From Tamarix chinensis (lineage: Eukaryota; Streptophyta; Magnoliopsida; Caryophyllales; Tamaricaceae), in contig CM060175.1 in assembly GCA_030549775.1 (NCBI GenBank), positions 80,911,245 through 80,975,244 on the forward strand: DNA of 64,000 nucleotides, given 5' to 3'. Below are positions 1 to 13,337 of the stretch, one piece after another (position 1 is the stretch's first letter; every line of letters begins with the position of its first letter). The notes under the pieces were generated by a model. That model searched no databases and had not been told where the DNA came from. It saw nothing but the letters and a program-made list of their open reading frames with translations. The translations under genes and the position numbers were made by a program.

Positions 1-1662
1 GGTGTTTTAGTGAGTAAATCTATTATTTAATCAAATAATTAAGGATCAAAATCTCTATCGATTGACTACATTTACCTTAGATTGCTAATTAACATAAATT
101 AAGCTTTTGGGTTGGTAACTATGGAATGGTTTCTTATTTTTTTTAAAAAAAAAGCTAAATATCACTTCAGGAGCATCAATGAGAATTGTAAAAGTAGTAT
201 AGTTTAGAAAAGGAGAGAAAATAAATTATTATGGGCAAGTTTTTCATGGAAAAACTATATTAATTAAAAATTAGTTGTAAGTGATATTCAAAGGTTGTTG
301 TAGAGTTTATTCTTGAATTTATTACTGTCAAATCTTAGTTGGGATGTAACATTTTACAAATTATAAAGTAAAGATCATGTTAGGTAGGTTAAAGAGTTTA
401 AAGCTTGTTTATTACACCTTAGAGTTAAGGTGGAGTTAACACCTAGAATTAGGTGTGTGTTTAGCACTTTAGAGTAGGAATATATGAGTTTAATAGTTCA
501 AAAACATTGTGATGTTTCTATTTGAATTATTATGATAAATAAAAGGGATATAATTTGGATCATAGATGAATACTACTTAAGAGAGAGGTATCTTGTAAGT
601 AGAAGAACCATAAAATATTTTGTGTTTATTTCTTTACTATTTTATCCCTTTGAGGAGCCATGCTAGAAACACTACATGTAACGCATTAAAAAAAATCAAA
701 ATGGGGGACTTTGACATTTAAATTATTGCTTGAATACTTCCAATGAATACACAGATTGTGTTTACTCATTCTAAATAGAAAGTGTAATTTGTACCTCCAT
801 TGTATTTTCAAAAAATTGAATTTATTAATCCTCAATTCAACCCCCTTCATGAGTATTTTGGTCATTAATCTATTTCACTAACTCTTACAGCAAGTCTTGC
901 CCAGTTAGAAAATTATATAACCTTCCATTTAAGGTAAGTTGAAGAGTAAAATGACTCATTTGGGATAAATCATTAATGAAACTCACATATTTGGGATAAT
1001 TTAACGAGCAAATGGACTTCATGATCTTTAATGTACTAAGGTTTTATCTTCCTCCTTTTCATCCTTATAGAGAACCAAAATTGAGAAAAAAAAGAACAAA
1101 AAAATTTTTCAAAAATTTTTAATATGGGAATGGATAAGGGATTTATGAATGATAATAGTATTTATATAAAAAAAAACATTAACAAACTCTCTTAGCATTC
1201 CAACTTCCGCTAATATTTTGTATGAAAAATATGTAAAGGATATGATGGCAATTTACACTTAATGACCATTGTTACATGATTGATATTACATTGATTTTTG
1301 TTAACACCACTATAGATAGTCCATGAAACATTTATTAGAAAATTTTTTCCAATTACTAGTAGCTAACAGGTTTTGAAATATAAGACGGTAGATAACCATT
1401 ATGGTTCACCTAATTTTTTTCTTTCCTATTATTTTATAAATTAAAAATAAAAACATGATATTAAAAAAAGTCTATAAACTAAAATTGAAAAACTACACTA
1501 GAACATAAATCAATTCATAAGTGTAATCTATGTTCATTGATTCAGATTATTAGAAACTAAATTAACATTTGGGACAAACTGATGACAAATATTGGTGCAG
1601 AAACTATTTAAGATGCACGACCTTGGGTAGAAACTAGTTTGGTTGTTCCATATAAATTAAAG
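1..1662. other. AT-rich stretch, no gene; possible old LTR
   Basis: No open frame of note on either strand. The part from about 346 to 893 begins TGTAACATTTTAC and ends in a run with CAACCCCC followed by CTCTTACA, an arrangement seen at the ends of some Ty1/copia LTRs. No duplicate target site or second copy is visible in the window, so the LTR reading is only a guess. Confidence 0.3.
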
Positions 1663-2960
1663 TGTAGAATCCCAAAATTTACCAACTTAAAATTATCATT
1701 TTAAGACAATATAGAAGCATTAAAAATCAAAATCGAGGGATGTTATCGCCACATAAAATAGAGGAGAAGTATAATCATTCACCTACCATATGTTTGATAC
1801 AAGGTAAAACTAAACAAAACAAGTCCATGTGATAACATAACTAGAATGATATAATAATAACATAGATGATGATATGGTAAGGATTATATTATTTGAAATA
1901 CAAGAAATAAAGTTAAGAGTTTTAATAACAAAAAGAAAAAAGGTATCCTAGCTTATGGGCAAAACCTATTTATATTGGTTAACTAAAATCTTACCTATAA
2001 CAAAATTTAAATAACTCCACAACAAATGGTTTTCTAGAGGACTGTGTCATCATCCTTAATATATTCCAGCCAGGATTCATACCCCTATATTGTATCCTCT
2101 TCCCATAGAAATAAGAAGTGGCTATGAAAAGATAACATTAGGAAGTAATAAGTAAAACAACTTATCTAATAACATGGAAGGATCATGCTACAAATAGAGT
2201 TCATATAATAACATGCTTAAATACATAACAATAAAATAATAATAATAAGACAAAATACTCTCATTCATCTTAATGTGAATAAACCATATTATTATCATCC
2301 TAATATATAATTACATAATTCTAATTATTAAGATAAGCAAGCAACCACATCTAATTCTCCACCATGACCAAAATGCATGGCAACATCTAAATTAGGCATT
2401 TTATAGTGATTACACCAAATATAAATTGGCATACCACACCAACCACATGTGGTCAGAATATATCAAGGACATTTTGAAGGGGATGCTACACCCACTATAC
2501 CTTAGATATATAAATATCGTGATCAGCTAAAATAAATTGGGATACCATGCCTACTTAGACATAGTAGTGCTAAAAGAATTGTATTAGAATATCATATCAA
2601 CCTAACATAGTTCCCAATGACTTGCAAATTTACCACAATATTAATTGCAACCCTTATAATAAGCACATACCCTATACTGACCATAACCTAATAGAGCAAG
2701 AAAGGTACTAAGTGAAAATAAATACAATAAAAAGGTAAACCAACCACAAACTCTGGCTAACTACCATGAGAGCTGGAGAGTAATACTTGAATTAAATCTT
2801 AGTTACCATTATTAATGTTTGATAATTGATAGCAAAAAACACTTACCAATTTACATAAATTAATCCATTTTAATTGTTCAAACCAAAAACAAGCCAAGGC
2901 TATCCAATCAATCTAATTTTGGTATTTATAAGGTAACACTAAACTCAAACCGTGCCATTA
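1663..2960 (+). mobile_element. Partial copy (no. 4) of the TGTAAC-ended giant LTR family
   Basis: The tip reads TGTAGAATCCCAAAATTTAC, matching the tips of the three complete copies, and the family box GTTATCGCCAC follows 79 bases in, the same spacing as elsewhere. The body carries degenerate repeats around GGGATACCA/CACCAACCACATG (about 2430-2560) that recur in the copy at 62438. No matching 3' tip is visible before the gypsy LTR begins near 2980, so the copy is truncated or interrupted. It codes for nothing. The right boundary is approximate. Confidence 0.6.
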
Positions 2961-2980
2961 ACCATTTATTTTATACCATC

Positions 2981-3803
2981 TGGTGTGGATCAAGGTGGAG
3001 AGAAGAGTAGGATCAATTAAAACTTTATTTTGGTCAGCCACAAGTTGAAGCTTGAAGAATAAAGGTGGGTTTAAGGTGATTAAACCAACAAAAATGCTTA
3101 AGGTTGGTTGAAGTTCTTCGAAGGTTGAAGCTGCATTCAATCTTTGAATGAAGGGAAGAAAATGAAGGAAGGAATGCCCTGGGATTTCCTGGATATACTA
3201 CTACAAAAAGGGAGAGACAAATCAAGTGCTAATTTATGAATTGGATTCAAATGATTTCTATTCTTACTTTCATGCATGTATAAGAGATATATATATAGGA
3301 AGAGTAGTCGGTGGCTAACATGGCTTAAACCAGTCAGTTATTCTTCTTAATTCAAGCTAAATTTACTTTACTTGAGTTAAGCCTATGTATTACCTAAACT
3401 TACTCATAATATCATCATCTAAATGATACATTAAAAAGCCACACAATCAACTACAGTACATACATGAAATTACATCAAAACCCTAGCTTACATAAATATA
3501 TTTAGGGTTTACAACAAGCTTAATATAACTAATGATATCACTAACTATATCATGTTGTAGTGTTATCCCATGTATGCCATAGCCTTGCATGCTTTGAATG
3601 TTTGTACACTTTAGGCCTCATTTGGTGTGTTAACATCTTCGTATTGCATATATGTAATATACCTACAAGAATATCTTGAATTGTTTTCAATACCAAGCAT
3701 GGACATATTATCAAGAATAATTAATATGATTGGCTCCAATATTAAGAAAGCTAATTCTTCCTTACCTTGAAAATCTTGAGAATCATTTAATGCTCCTGCA
3801 TCA
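2981..3803 (-). repeat. 3' LTR of gypsy element A
   Basis: Aligned by eye with the two LTRs of element B (46655-47485, 50973-51808). Shared landmarks include a tail around ACATGAAATTACA, a TTTAGGGTTTACAACAAG block and the segment ending GCTCCTGCATCA at 3803. A purine-rich tract lies just outside it in element orientation (CCCCAATTTGAGAAG on the plus strand). The integrase reading frame runs from the internal region into this LTR and stops inside it, near 3611. The distal (left) edge is uncertain to some tens of bases. Confidence 0.6.
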
Positions 3804-4810
3804 TTCTCCCCAATTTGAGAAGAATTTACCCTTAAATTTTCATTAGTATAATAAGGAGACAAATCACCAACATTAAAAGTTCTTGAAATTCCACCATAAT
3901 GATCTGGAATTTCAAGTTCATAAGCATTATCCCCAAAATTTCTTAGTATTTTAAAAGGTCCATCAGCTCTTGGCATTAGTTTATTTTTACATAAATTAGG
4001 AAATCTTTCTTTACGTAAATGTAACCAAACTAAGTCACCAGGAGAAAACACATGTGGGTTTCTATGATTATTCTCTTGAGCTTTGTACATGGCATTACAT
4101 TTTTCAATATTAGTTGTTATTTTCTGATGAAGCTGTTGAAAAAAGTTTACTCTATCTTTAGCTTCATAATTTTGTAATTCACCTTTTTTTCAAAGGAATC
4201 ATATTAATAGGCATGTGTCGGTTCACTCCATACATCACCTCAAATGAACTAGTTTGAGTAGTACTTGAAGGACTTCGATTATAAGCAAACTCTATATGAG
4301 CTAACTTAACATCCCAATCCTTAGTACTTTTATTAACTAAACTTCTTAATAATGTACCAAGAGTTCGATTAGTTACTTCAGTTTGACCATTAATTTTTGG
4401 ATGATGTGAAGTGCTAAATAGCAATTTAGTACCAAGCATATGACATAAAATTTTCTAAAAATAACTCATAAACTTGACATCCCGATCTGAGACTATGCTT
4501 TTAGGCACACTATGAAATTTAACAATCTCTCTAAAATACAAGTCAGAAACATGCATGGAATAAAATGAGCCATTTTAGAAAATCTATCTTCCACCACAAG
4601 AATATAATCTTTACCACGTCGTGTTCTTGGTAACCCTAGGATGAAGTCCATACTAACCCCTTCCCATGGTTTATTAGGAGGGGGTAAAGGTGTGTGTAAG
4701 CCTTTGTGAAAGTAACTCTTACATTTATGACATGTAGAACATCTACTTATTATAACTTGTACATGTTTAACCATTTGTGGCCAATAGAAGTTTCCTTGTA
4801 ATATTTTCAT
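3611..4810 (-). pseudogene. Integrase of gypsy element A (broken)
   Basis: Retroviral-type integrase, which would join cDNA ends to host DNA. In reading order: the zinc-binding segment with two cysteines (STCHKCKS) and the first acidic residue in MDFILGLPRT (4493-4810); the second acid in a SDRDVKF-like stretch around 4460-4490; the third in TEVTNRTLG (4179-4439); then the C-terminal segment with FSPGDLVWLHLRKERFP and NVGDLSPYY (3611-4090). The frame is broken between about 4091-4178 and 4440-4492. The last roughly 60 codons lie inside the LTR. The family assignment is secure; activity is excluded by the breaks. Confidence 0.85.
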
Positions 4811-6089
4811 AGTATTATGTATACCAAAATGTCCCGCAATGCTACCTTCATGTATTTATTTGATCAGTAAGTCTCAAATACTAAATCTAGGAATACAAAA
4901 TTTATTTAGTCTAAACAAAAATCCATCTTCTATGACATAGTTACCGTGGTATCCACTTTCTTTACATGTAACACCCCCAAAATTCACTCCTGAAATTATT
5001 TTTTTGAAAGAATAAAGCGGAAGTTAGAAGAAAATTTGGGAAATGTTACCGCCACATCTAACACAAGATAAATGTCCACCATCTATCTCATGCTAGATGC
5101 GAGGCTAAAACCTGTCAAATAAAATTCCAAACAACGTCTATGCCGTGAGGATAAAATCCCACAAGAAAATTTCCACAGGCAGACAGCAAGTGAATAGATT
5201 CACTAAATAAAATCATCCACAACGCCCTTCATATTTTAAATACAACAATTGAAAATTCTAAAAATAAATACAGTCAAACAAGAGAAATCCTAGTAGATCA
5301 AATTTTGGATTGCCAACTCTCTCAAACCAAGCCTTCCACCCAAATATAATATCCAATCTCAAACGTGTACAAGAGGTCTACTCCCCACCATCAATGGATC
5401 ATCACAGAACTCATTCAACCAAGGTAGTATCAGTACGGGTCCAATACTGAGTAAATCCAACTACCCTATCTTATGGGAGAGACGTAAACTATAACATAAA
5501 GTGCATATTGAATCATGGTGCATTACGTTGATACAATATTATGCATACTTAATACCCAATTCATAAGTCCTACCATACACATATAATAACATGTGAAACA
5601 TATGTAACATCCTATTTAAACATGTAAGTGTGGTATGACCGAAATATAAAGTAGCTCATGATCCTCAGGTAGGAATAATCCATAGTATTAACAACTCATT
5701 ACATGGCCACACAATTTCGGATGCAACATCTTAAACCAATAAGAGATTCAGATAAACCAACCTGGCATTTTTGGACAATGCTAAACCAAACCAAGCCAAA
5801 TCGAGCATTTAGCCCCCACGAACATTTCTTAGGGACATGTCCAGCCCCGATCCTCTGCTCGTGGGAATGAGCAGCACCCATGAAACGGATAGTCGGTATG
5901 TTACGTACTGAGTGAGGGAACTATGCAGCTAAGGCCAATCATATAAAACATACAATATAACATACATGGCATAATCACATAAGCAGCATGTAGTAATACA
6001 GACAATGAAGGCCGGCTATGGTCCGGGTAGACTCATTCTTTAGATCTCTGGTAAATATAGTTGATTCACATCATAGTCTTTATCAATTC

Positions 6090-6450
6090 ATGTGAGTACC
6101 GGAACCCCACTATTATAGCCGATGGACCAGTCATGCAGGGAAAAATGCCCCTGACCACTATTATAGCCGGTGGATCGGTCATCTAGGGCAAAACGCTCCT
6201 GGCCACTATTATTCATCGGTGGACTAGTCTGGGCCCAACTGACATGATGTTTCATTGTAATTACTTTGTGTCTCTCCCATGTCGTATCGTTATTACATTT
6301 GGTTTGTTGAGCATGGAATCATCCACAATTATAGCCGGAGGACCGGTCATGCAAGGTAAAACGCGCCTGGCCATTATTATAGTCGGTGGACTGGTCATGT
6401 AGGGCACCACGGCCCTAGCCACTATTATTCGCCGGTGGACCGGTCTGGGT
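6090..6450. repeat. Tandem repeats CCACTATTATAGCCGGTGGACC
   Basis: About six units of roughly 50-60 bases built on ACTATTATAGCCGGTGGACC followed by GGTCATGCAGGGCAAAACG, in two groups of three separated by about 90 bases. Inner units differ by point changes and end alternately in CTCCTGGCC or GTCTGGGCCCA. The same unit recurs in solo LTR no. 3 (56770-57100), so it belongs to the LTR family. No coding sense. Confidence 0.75.
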
Positions 6451-8793
6451 CCAGCTCAACATCTTCCTCTGTAAGTGATTAGTGTCTTAACATATTTTAT
6501 TTGAAAGTATTTTACCCTTGACATGCATGGCTAACTATATCCACACTTATCCTCCTAAGAGGGCCCGTCCCATATCTTGGGACTCTTACGACCCTTATCA
6601 TACCTCGATATCCATTCCCCTTTACACATACCCATAATCAAAACCAACTCCTAAGGGTGTGGGTTAAGGCCCAATACCTCGTGACATCAAACTCCACCCG
6701 CTATTAGCCTCTAGGGTTTCCCTTGAAACCCTAATTGAACCTATGTGACCCAACTTCCTCTTACTTCACTACCATTAATTCATTTATCGTTAAACACCTC
6801 ATCTTATTTAGGTTCAATCCCAAATGATATCACTTTACTCATTGATTTCGTAGGTGATCGAAAATCCTAGTTGGCCACTCCAAACACTAGCACATTTCTT
6901 CCCCCACAAGTAATCTCTCTACTTTTCACCTAACATTACTTACTTTCCATGGCACCCATACTCATCGCTTGTATATTAAATTTCCACTATTAACCCATTA
7001 CTCTACTCTTCCTTAATTGTTCTTACATCCACATTTTCCCCCATTTTATCTTTTCACCCCACATCATATTATTAATATCCTAGCATGCATGTCCTAGAGG
7101 GTCACATCATAAAATATCATAAACATGACAGAACAATCATTACAGACATGTCATAACGAATTCATATAAGCATACTCCAACTCCAAGCTACACTACGAGT
7201 AATTAGTCATTTAAAACATAACGTACACAACATGGCATAACACATGGTACACAAGGCACATAATACATACATAGTTGTTCTTAGCCACATCCTAATAAAC
7301 ACCCATAAGTGGAGGTAAGTAGGGACTTACATAAATCTGAAGCTAGCTAAATGAGATAAGAGGGAGAGAGAGATCACTAGCTCGCGGATCCACAATAAAG
7401 CTTTCCTAAATAGTCGATAGAAATCGAAAACTAAGTTAGAAACTATCCTATCGATCAATAATTCAATTATTATAATTAAATCGACACAAAGAGACACAAA
7501 CAATTTTTCTTGGAAAACATGTCCAAAACCTAGGATTTAAGAGCATAGCTCTATTAAGATTTAAGGTTAAATATTACTCAAATTGGTTTAAATACATATC
7601 ACTCAAAGTTTTTTAAATTTATTTGGAAGCTAGGGAAATGACGATAGAAGATAAGTTATTTTTTTCAAAAATGGTTTACTAGTTAGGTTTTACAGCTCAG
7701 AAGACAAACCAACCATTTGTATAGAACCAAATCTAAACAGATTAGATTAAAAAATAATTCAAATGATTTAAAACCCAAAGGCAGAAATCAATTATATAAA
7801 AGACGCATAGCAAAAATCAATTTTATAAAACCATCCCTGAAGATTAGTGTTTTTAAATGCCTAAACAACGAATCGACCAGATCACTTCGATTATCTCCAA
7901 TTGATAGTTTTAAAATACAATTAAATTATTTTTTAGATAAATATGGATAATTAATTTCAACAAAACAATCTTCTTAGTAGCCAATTTAAGACTATCAATT
8001 TTCAAAATTAGGGTTTTAAAGCCCACAACACAAACTCGGGTAATTCAAATTAATTAATTCAAAATAAAGGTGTTACAATACATTTAATACCATTTCAACC
8101 ATTTCTATAAATTCAATTTTAGAAAAAACAACAAAGAAATGACCGATTCCATAATTTCACTTGAAATTTAGGGGTTTAGGCCCAAAAATACAATTCAGTA
8201 AAATTCTATGAATTTAATCAAATTGAAGGTTTAGAAATGCAATTAAACACATTTTATAACATATCAAATAATCAATTGATCAAAACCAATAAAAGAAATA
8301 CCCAATTTAGCACAATTAGGGTTTTTGAGCCCGAAACACAAATCCGATCAATTCTTGCTAAAATATATAAATTGGCAGTTTGGAAATGTAATTAAATAAA
8401 TTCTAATATAAATTGCATAGTTAATTGAATAAAATGACCTGATTAGCCAATCCAATTTAGTCCCGCAAGAGTTTTGACCTAAAAATCCAATTCCGATCAA
8501 TTATGCACAATTTTCCCAAATCAACACTTCCGATATGAAATTAAATAAATTTTAAAACATATTGTATAATCAATTCATCCAAAATCGCCAAATCGGGCGA
8601 ATCCGAAAAATTCGCCATAACCCGGCCAAAAATTCAATTTTCTAGAATTCCAACATAAACTATACAATTAAATTATCCAAATCAATCTCACAACACATAT
8701 AAACATAACCAAACATTTAATTTAGCTTATCACAAGCTAAATCATACTCAATTAATCAAATCAATATTAGGGTTTCTCAGAAATTTATACCAA

Positions 8794-9161
8794 ATGAAAA
8801 TCAACAAATCGGAGCAAAGGAAGGCCGGAGAAGCTTCGTCGGTGGCCGAGGGTTGCTCGCCGGCATTTGGGAGACGCTCGTCGTGGCTGGACGATGGCAG
8901 CGCAGCCTGCGTTGCTACTCGTCGCTGCTGCAGCGCGCGGTTGTTGTTGGCTTCTTTGGCTGCTGTGCGTGGCTGTTGTGCGCGGCTGCTCGTGGTTGGT
9001 GGCGGTCAGTCGTGGCTGGCAATGATCGACGAAGGAGGAGGGATGAGCTAGGGAGAAGGAGGTGGCTGTGGTTTGGGCTGCTGTTGGCTCGAGACGGGAA
9101 CAGGGAGCAAGGGTCGGGAGCAGGGAAAGAGAAGAGAAAAAAGGAAAAGAAGAGGGAATGA
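8794..9161. other. GC-rich island inside solo LTR no. 1, not a gene
   Basis: A locally GC-rich block that opens two overlapping plus-strand frames of 85 and 102 codons. Both give low-complexity Arg/Ala/Gly-rich products with no recognisable domain, and they end in an AG-rich run. Solo LTRs 2 and 3 carry a purine-rich tract at the same relative place (35450-36650, 59930-60950), so this is LTR structure, possibly the promoter/leader region, not a gene. Confidence 0.6.
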
Positions 9162-10177
9162 GGTCAGTACCAGCAGGGAATTTTTTTTTTTTTTTTTACA
9201 AATACAAGTAAAAATAAAATAATAAATATTTTAAATTGTTAATGAAAGGTTTTCTCTAAATTTTATTGAACAAAAATTTATTTCGAAACGATCCGAAGGC
9301 TTAAAATTAAATAAAAAGCTATATAAAGAATTTCGGAAACATTTTCGGAAGAATTTACCAACGAACATAAAAATTTATATTATTTACGGAAATACATTAT
9401 AAGACCTCAAAAAATTATTTAAAAGCATATAAGAAAATATTTAAGACAAATTTTAATAAGTCTACATTAATTTAAATAATTTCCGAAACTGGTTTTCCGC
9501 AAATCAAAAAGGGTAAATGGAAGAAAATTAAAAATAAGCTTCAAAAATATTTTTAATTTAAAAATCCCCAAAAATATTAACGATTTCTCGAAATGAATAA
9601 ATTTAAAGTCGGAAATATTTTCTACAGATAAAATCATTAAAATAAATTTAACTATTTAAATAGAAATTCTATAATTTAAATAATATATTTTGTTAACGAA
9701 ATATAACTCAAAAATAAAGTCGTAATCACACAATGAAGTTATAATCAGAAAAAAGTCCAAACTATTAAAAATTAAAATACCAGAAAGAATGGGAATACAT
9801 ATTTTTAACCGAAAATCAAAATCATATGAATATAATAAAATCATGGTCGTGAACGAGTTTATCTAGAATGGTCCGCAATGACAACGATTAATTAAATTCA
9901 AATATGAAGTTTAAATCATCGATAAATCTATAAAACAAATTGAAATTAAAATAATTAAATATTTACATCAAATTACGCTAATAAAATCATTAGGCTTAAT
10001 AAAATTAGATTTCAAAAATACAGGGTATTACATTACATGCACTAAATATATCCTTAAAATCTTCATCCTTGGGATACAATTATTTTAACATTTCAAACCC
10101 TAAGATTTTGGCATTCATCATAACAATTAATGTAGATCTACGAGAAAGAGCATACTTTTTCTTTTCCATCTAAGTGT

Positions 10178-11032
10178 TTAACAGAGAACACAAAGGATTG
10201 TAAGCAACTCCTTTGCATGTCTCAAATTAACTTTCTTTTGGCTATGTAAGTATTTTAAACATTCATGATCCAAATATAACACAAAGGGTTTTTGTCTCAG
10301 ATAATAAATCCATGTCTCTAGACTCCGTATAATGGCAACTAATTCCTTGTCATAAGTTGAATAGTTAAGTTTTGCTCCATTCAACTTTTTAGAGAAGAAT
10401 GCTATAGATTTCTTTTCTTGTGAAAGTACACCTCCTATTCCATCTCCACTAGCATCACAAGTTACTTAAAAAAGAAGATTGAAATTGGGTAATGATAGAA
10501 TAGGGGCATTACAATTTTTTGTTTTGAGGGTCTCAAAGGCTTGAGTAGATTCTTGTCCCCAATAAAATTCACCCTTTTTCATAAGTTGTGTAATAGGTGT
10601 AGCTATAGTATAAAAATCCTTAATGAATCTTCTAATGTTATTAGGATCTACTTTAATACCTTCTTCACTAATAATATAGCCTAGGAAAACTACACATGGA
10701 AGCATAAAATCACATTTCCCAAGTTTTCCATATAGTTTAGCTTTCCTTAGCTTATCAAATGATTTCCTCAAATGCACTAGGTGATCATAACCATTTTTGC
10801 TATAAACAATAATATCATCCAAATATACAACAATAAAATCACCAAGGAAAGCTTGGAGAGCTCCATTCATAAGTCTCATAAATAAGCTAGGTGCATTACA
10901 TAACCCATAATGCATAACTATCCACTCATAGAGACCATATTTAGTTTTAAAAGTAGTTTTCCAATCATCTCCATCTCTAATCCTTAATTGATGATAACCA
11001 CATCTTATAGGATCAGGATCTTCACTCACCAC
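10178..11032 (-). pseudogene. Reverse transcriptase and RNase H of gypsy element A (fragment)
   Basis: The segment at 10466-11032 holds the reverse transcriptase core, with GYHQLRI, the catalytic VVYLDDIIVYS motif and LGYIIS. The frame at 10178-10384 continues with [14 protein letters not shown] and [10 protein letters not shown], part of the RNase H domain. The two are separated by a stop and frame change near 10385-10465. The fingers region and everything before GYHQ is missing because the element is cut at about 11036; the first few residues of the open frame come from the neighbouring copia sequence. The product would have copied the element RNA into DNA; it cannot be functional. Confidence 0.85.
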
Positions 11033-11199
11033 TCCATCAGCTTACTACCTTGGTATCTCCTCTTTTGAGTCGGAGTGTATCTCAGTCACTCCTTATGGAT
11101 ATTCCTTTCTTGTTGAGACTTTTATTTTGGAATCATCACTAGATTCCACAAGATCAATAACGTAGGAGATTGGCCTTCCATTTTTAACAAAGTCTTTGA

Positions 11200-12010
11200 T
11201 AATTTGATCACCAAAGAACACAACAACTATACTTCAAATGACCTTCTTTGTTCCTAGATCATTTAACTAGTAGTCAAACTTCTCTTCACCATATCCTATG
11301 AACACGAACTAACTAGCCTTCTTATCGAGTTTTATCCTCTCATCCTTTGTATGTAGAAAAATGACTGACATCTAAACATCATTAGGTGGTTGTGGCTTAC
11401 ATCCTAGTTAAGAAATACTCCATTGGCCGCATCACTATTGACAGGATTGGATGGAGAAACATTGATAAGGTGACATGCCATTTGTAGAGCTTCCACACAA
11501 AATGATCTTGGAAGCTTTATATGTGAGAATAGAAACCTTCCCTCTCCATCAATGTGCATTTTATTAGTTCCTAAACCCTAATATGCTAAGTGGTTGTAGG
11601 AACAATTTGCTCATGTTGAATTCCATGAGCCTTACAATATGTGTTAAATAGACCAAGGTTTACACCTCCATTGTCTGTCTAGATATAATTCAAATTCCTC
11701 TTAATCTCAAGCTCTACCTTAGCATGAAAGACCTCAAAGATCATCAAAACTTGATCATTGTTCTTCATGGAATATACTTAGACCATTCTTTGGAATTCAT
11801 CAATGAATGCCACAAAGTATTATGATCCATCGAATGAATTCATCTTCATCAGACCATATATATCCCGAAAGATCAAATCAAGTTTTCTAATTGAATGTCT
11901 GGTGAAATGTTTGACAAAGTGGGCTAAGTTTTTTTTTTGCATAAAACATAGTGAGTGCATTAACCAACCTTACTTGCTAGCACCTTTGGTAGGGCACCTC
12001 GATTGCTAAG
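11200..12010 (-). pseudogene. Copia integrase remnant
   Basis: Minus-strand translation in mixed frames shows the integrase order: a degenerate pre-integrase and first acidic stretch (FVAFIDEF-like around 11770-11830), QTDNGG with the second acid near 11660-11690, then a stretch like the third-acid region and SHIKLPRSFCVEAL-like text near 11480-11530. Stops interrupt every block. The family call rests on the order and spacing of these motifs. Confidence 0.7.
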
Positions 12011-12203
12011 AAGTTTTATACCCTTTTCATTCATATGGTAAGGCCTATGATGATATATATATTATAGAAGTCTTCCAAAGAGTTAGCTACAATAGACGAA
12101 CTCACCTTCACCTACGTGCGATACAGTAATCAACACTTGTTCCCACGAGCTATTATAAAGAACCCATTTTTTAACTTTGTAGACACTTTACAAGCTAACT
12201 TAT

Positions 12204-13312
12204 TTATCCCTCCTCATTAAGTATTCTAGATGAGATGGGGATCATCCTTAAGTGTGGAACATATCTAACTTCTTTGAGTTGCAAAGTACAACTCAAACTT
12301 ATCTCCAATTTTATACTCCTTATACTAACCATCTTTGAGACTAGCTCTATCATTTTCCATTCACACCTCACCAAAATACTTGGATGAGAAGGACAATAAG
12401 AACTTCTTTTATAGGGAAAATAGTAGGATGAAATAGTGTCCACTACCCAATTGGTGTTAGTACATGAAGTGCTTGTGTAAGAACTCAAATGCTCCAAAAT
12501 AATCATTAGTTCATCATCATTTATAGCTTTTGTCTCCTTATGCAACTTTTCCTTTCTCCTTTTCACCATTCTTCAAATCCCAAAATTCCATCTTTGAATG
12601 ACCAAGATTCTCATAATGGAAGCAAGATTTGTCTTTCTTTGAGCTCATTTGTCTATTCTTATACCTTCCACTCTACATCTTGCCGTGGATCCCTCTTATC
12701 CCACCATAAGTGGTTTTGATGTTGACAGCGAGGCCACACTACCTCTTCTTCTCATCTTTTCTCCAAGGAATGACATTGTCACCGATATAATTATGAGATT
12801 TTTTCCTATAGGGGAATAACTTAGATACACACAAAGAGCCTTCTATTAATCCAATAGAGAACCTAAGACCAATAGGGATTGAACTTCATCCTTGAAAATT
12901 ATATTCATGTTCTTCAATAGGATGAATATATTCTATAGTTCATTAAGGTGTGTTGAAATGGGTACCCCATCTTCGCACCTCAATTTGTAAAAATTCCTCA
13001 TCAGTTGCACCTTTTTCCCAACCATCTTATTTATATAGAGAGAAATAGCATGGACCACACTCCATATGATGTGGTTTCTTCCTCAACAATATCAACGACA
13101 CTATCATCTACCCATTGACACATATAACCATAGGCTCTTCTTTCAAGATTATTCTACTCCCCTTATTTTTCCTTCATGCTCTCAAGAATGACTCCTTCAT
13201 TCTTGATTAGATCAACTAACTCTTTTGCAAAGAGAATATCTTCCATCTTACTCTTCCATATCCTATAATTTGTGTTATTCAACATCACCATAACCACTTT
13301 TCTAGCAACCAT
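12204..13312 (-). pseudogene. Copia gag and protease remnant
   Basis: Gag begins near 13312 with a stretch resembling the copia gag start (NNTNYRIWKSKMEDILF). Around 12560-12640 a zinc knuckle survives as CFHYENLGHSKMEFW, with two of its metal-binding cysteines replaced. The open frame 12204-12569 carries the protease: NWVVDTISSYY is the active-site region and LKEVRYVPHLRM is the conserved strand after it. Gag would coat the RNA and protease would cut the polyprotein. Internal stops and lost zinc ligands show it is dead. Confidence 0.75.
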
Positions 13313-13320
13313 GATTTAAA

Positions 13321-13337
13321 ACCTAAATCTAATACCA
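13321..13337 (-). promoter_or_regulatory. Primer-binding site, initiator tRNA-Met type
   Basis: On the minus strand it reads TGGTATTAGATTTAGG, close to the TGGTATCAGA start used by most plant copia elements. It lies five bases from the LTR edge at 13343 and just before gag. The differences look like C-to-T decay. Confidence 0.7.

Larger units (their letters stand above)
4967..10032 (+). mobile_element. Complete solo LTR no. 1 of the TGTAAC family
   Basis: Starts TGTAACACCCCCAAAATTC and ends GGGTATTACA, so it has TG...CA ends and a short terminal inverted repeat. The five bases on each side are identical (TTACA at 4962-4966 and 10033-10037), a typical retrotransposon target-site duplication. 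The interrupted gypsy reading frame runs on in register when this block is ignored, which confirms both edges. Length is 5,066 bp with no internal LTR pair, primer-binding site or polyprotein, so it reads as a solo LTR left by recombination between two very long LTRs. Long LTRs with such tips occur in plant Tekay/Del and Tat/Ogre lineages; I cannot decide which. Confidence 0.8.
2981..11036 (-). mobile_element. Ty3/gypsy element A, 5'-truncated and interrupted
   Basis: Reading on the minus strand from 11036: reverse transcriptase core, RNase H, the integrase zinc region, integrase core, integrase C-terminus, then the 3' LTR. Everything upstream of the reverse transcriptase (gag, protease, 5' LTR) is missing: at about 11036 the sequence changes abruptly to Ty1/copia DNA. 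A 5.07 kb solo LTR (4967-10032) splits the connection between RNase H and integrase. The element belongs to the same family as element B at 46655-51808: the integrase tail and LTR are clearly alike. The integrase C-terminus lacks an obvious chromodomain. The left end is estimated, because the 5' LTR that would define it is gone. Confidence 0.8.

Noticed and set aside
8794..9161. Arg/Ala-rich plus-strand gene
   Set aside because: Two frames open together in a GC-rich patch of solo LTR no. 1; no domain, no splice or start context.
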